Assembly (NCBI GenBank): GCA_922989275.2
Contig: OV277866.1
Location: forward strand, 50,335,246-50,399,245
Source of the DNA: Gari tellinella
Taxonomy: Eukaryota > Mollusca > Bivalvia > Cardiida > Psammobiidae
Direction of reading: 5' to 3'
DNA: 64,000 nucleotides
In this document: in pieces, positions 63,861-64,000 of the stretch
How the letters are laid out: the number at the start of each line of letters is the position of its first letter
How positions within the stretch are numbered: position 1 is the stretch's first letter
Position numbers and translations under genes: made by a program
Notes under the pieces: generated by a model
What the model saw: only the letters and a program-made list of their open reading frames with translations
Told to the model about the DNA's origin: nothing
Database searches by the model: none

Positions 63861-64000
63861 GATAGTAGATTCAATCAAATGATTGAGAACGCACTCAGAC
63901 CAATGCAAACGCTTTATAAGCACTGGGTCTGGACACGTTATTGATGCAGTGGTGATAAGTGTTGCGCCTTATTTAGATCCGACTTTGTTAACGATCCTTG

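Overview
The window looks like intergenic and intronic DNA from an invertebrate animal, most likely a bivalve mollusc. The reasons are one intron-containing gene (a rhodopsin-type GPCR), LINE and Penelope-type retrotransposon remnants, tRNA-derived sequences, and a very high density of short palindromic DNA transposons. The species assignment is inference: no ribosomal, mitochondrial or other diagnostic gene is present. The sequence is AT-rich and has no bacterial or viral gene organisation.

Only one protein-coding gene is convincing: a class A GPCR at 18105-19660 in two exons. Exon 2 carries a 97-bp palindromic insertion with a TA duplication, nine bases after the splice acceptor. It keeps the frame length (99 bp) but adds one TAA stop. 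The 3' end of the gene is repeated four times with a 91-bp period. Remaining ORFs are mostly translations of repeats.

Family names used below. TTAA-flanked elements (piggyBac-like ends): A (CTCTTTCACTGCC), D (CCCTTTACCCCATAG), F (CTCTTTGAGCCC or CTCTTTCAACACC), G (CCCATTTGTGCCCA). TA-flanked elements (pogo/Tigger or Tc1-mariner-like ends): B (CAGTGCTCCCTC), C (CAGTGGAGAA), E (CAGTAAAACCTCT), H (CAGTAGACCTTCG), I (CAGTGATGCTCAC), J (CGAGGGGTGTT). Two palindromic cassettes recur inside these unrelated ends. Core I (outer stem GCAAACAGTTTGGA then GATCAGACGCC) sits in A, B, C, F, G and I. Core II (GGTGAC..CTTAAAGCA, then GAAAGTAAA or GACAGTAAA) sits in D and E. One hairpin cassette carried by elements with different terminal repeats and different target sites is the most unusual signal here.

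Layout: 1-18 kb is a mosaic of A-G copies, including a B element split by a 1.4-kb TA element (12.5-14.2 kb). 18.1-19.9 kb is the GPCR and its 91-bp array. 19.9-22.3 kb is a minus-strand LINE split by a hAT-like element. 24.9-26.2 kb is an A copy split by a TTAA element with a tRNA-like segment. 28.07-41.07 kb is a head-to-tail tandem duplication (units about 7.9 and 5.1 kb) with several copy-specific insertions and deletions. 43.2-46.1 kb is a smaller duplicated array of B elements. 46.1-47.2 and 48.5-50.0 kb are large fold-back elements with arms of about 400 and 524 bp. 50-64 kb is again a mosaic of the same families, plus a Penelope-like GIY-YIG remnant at 56.8-57.1 kb beside a TGACGTCA cluster.
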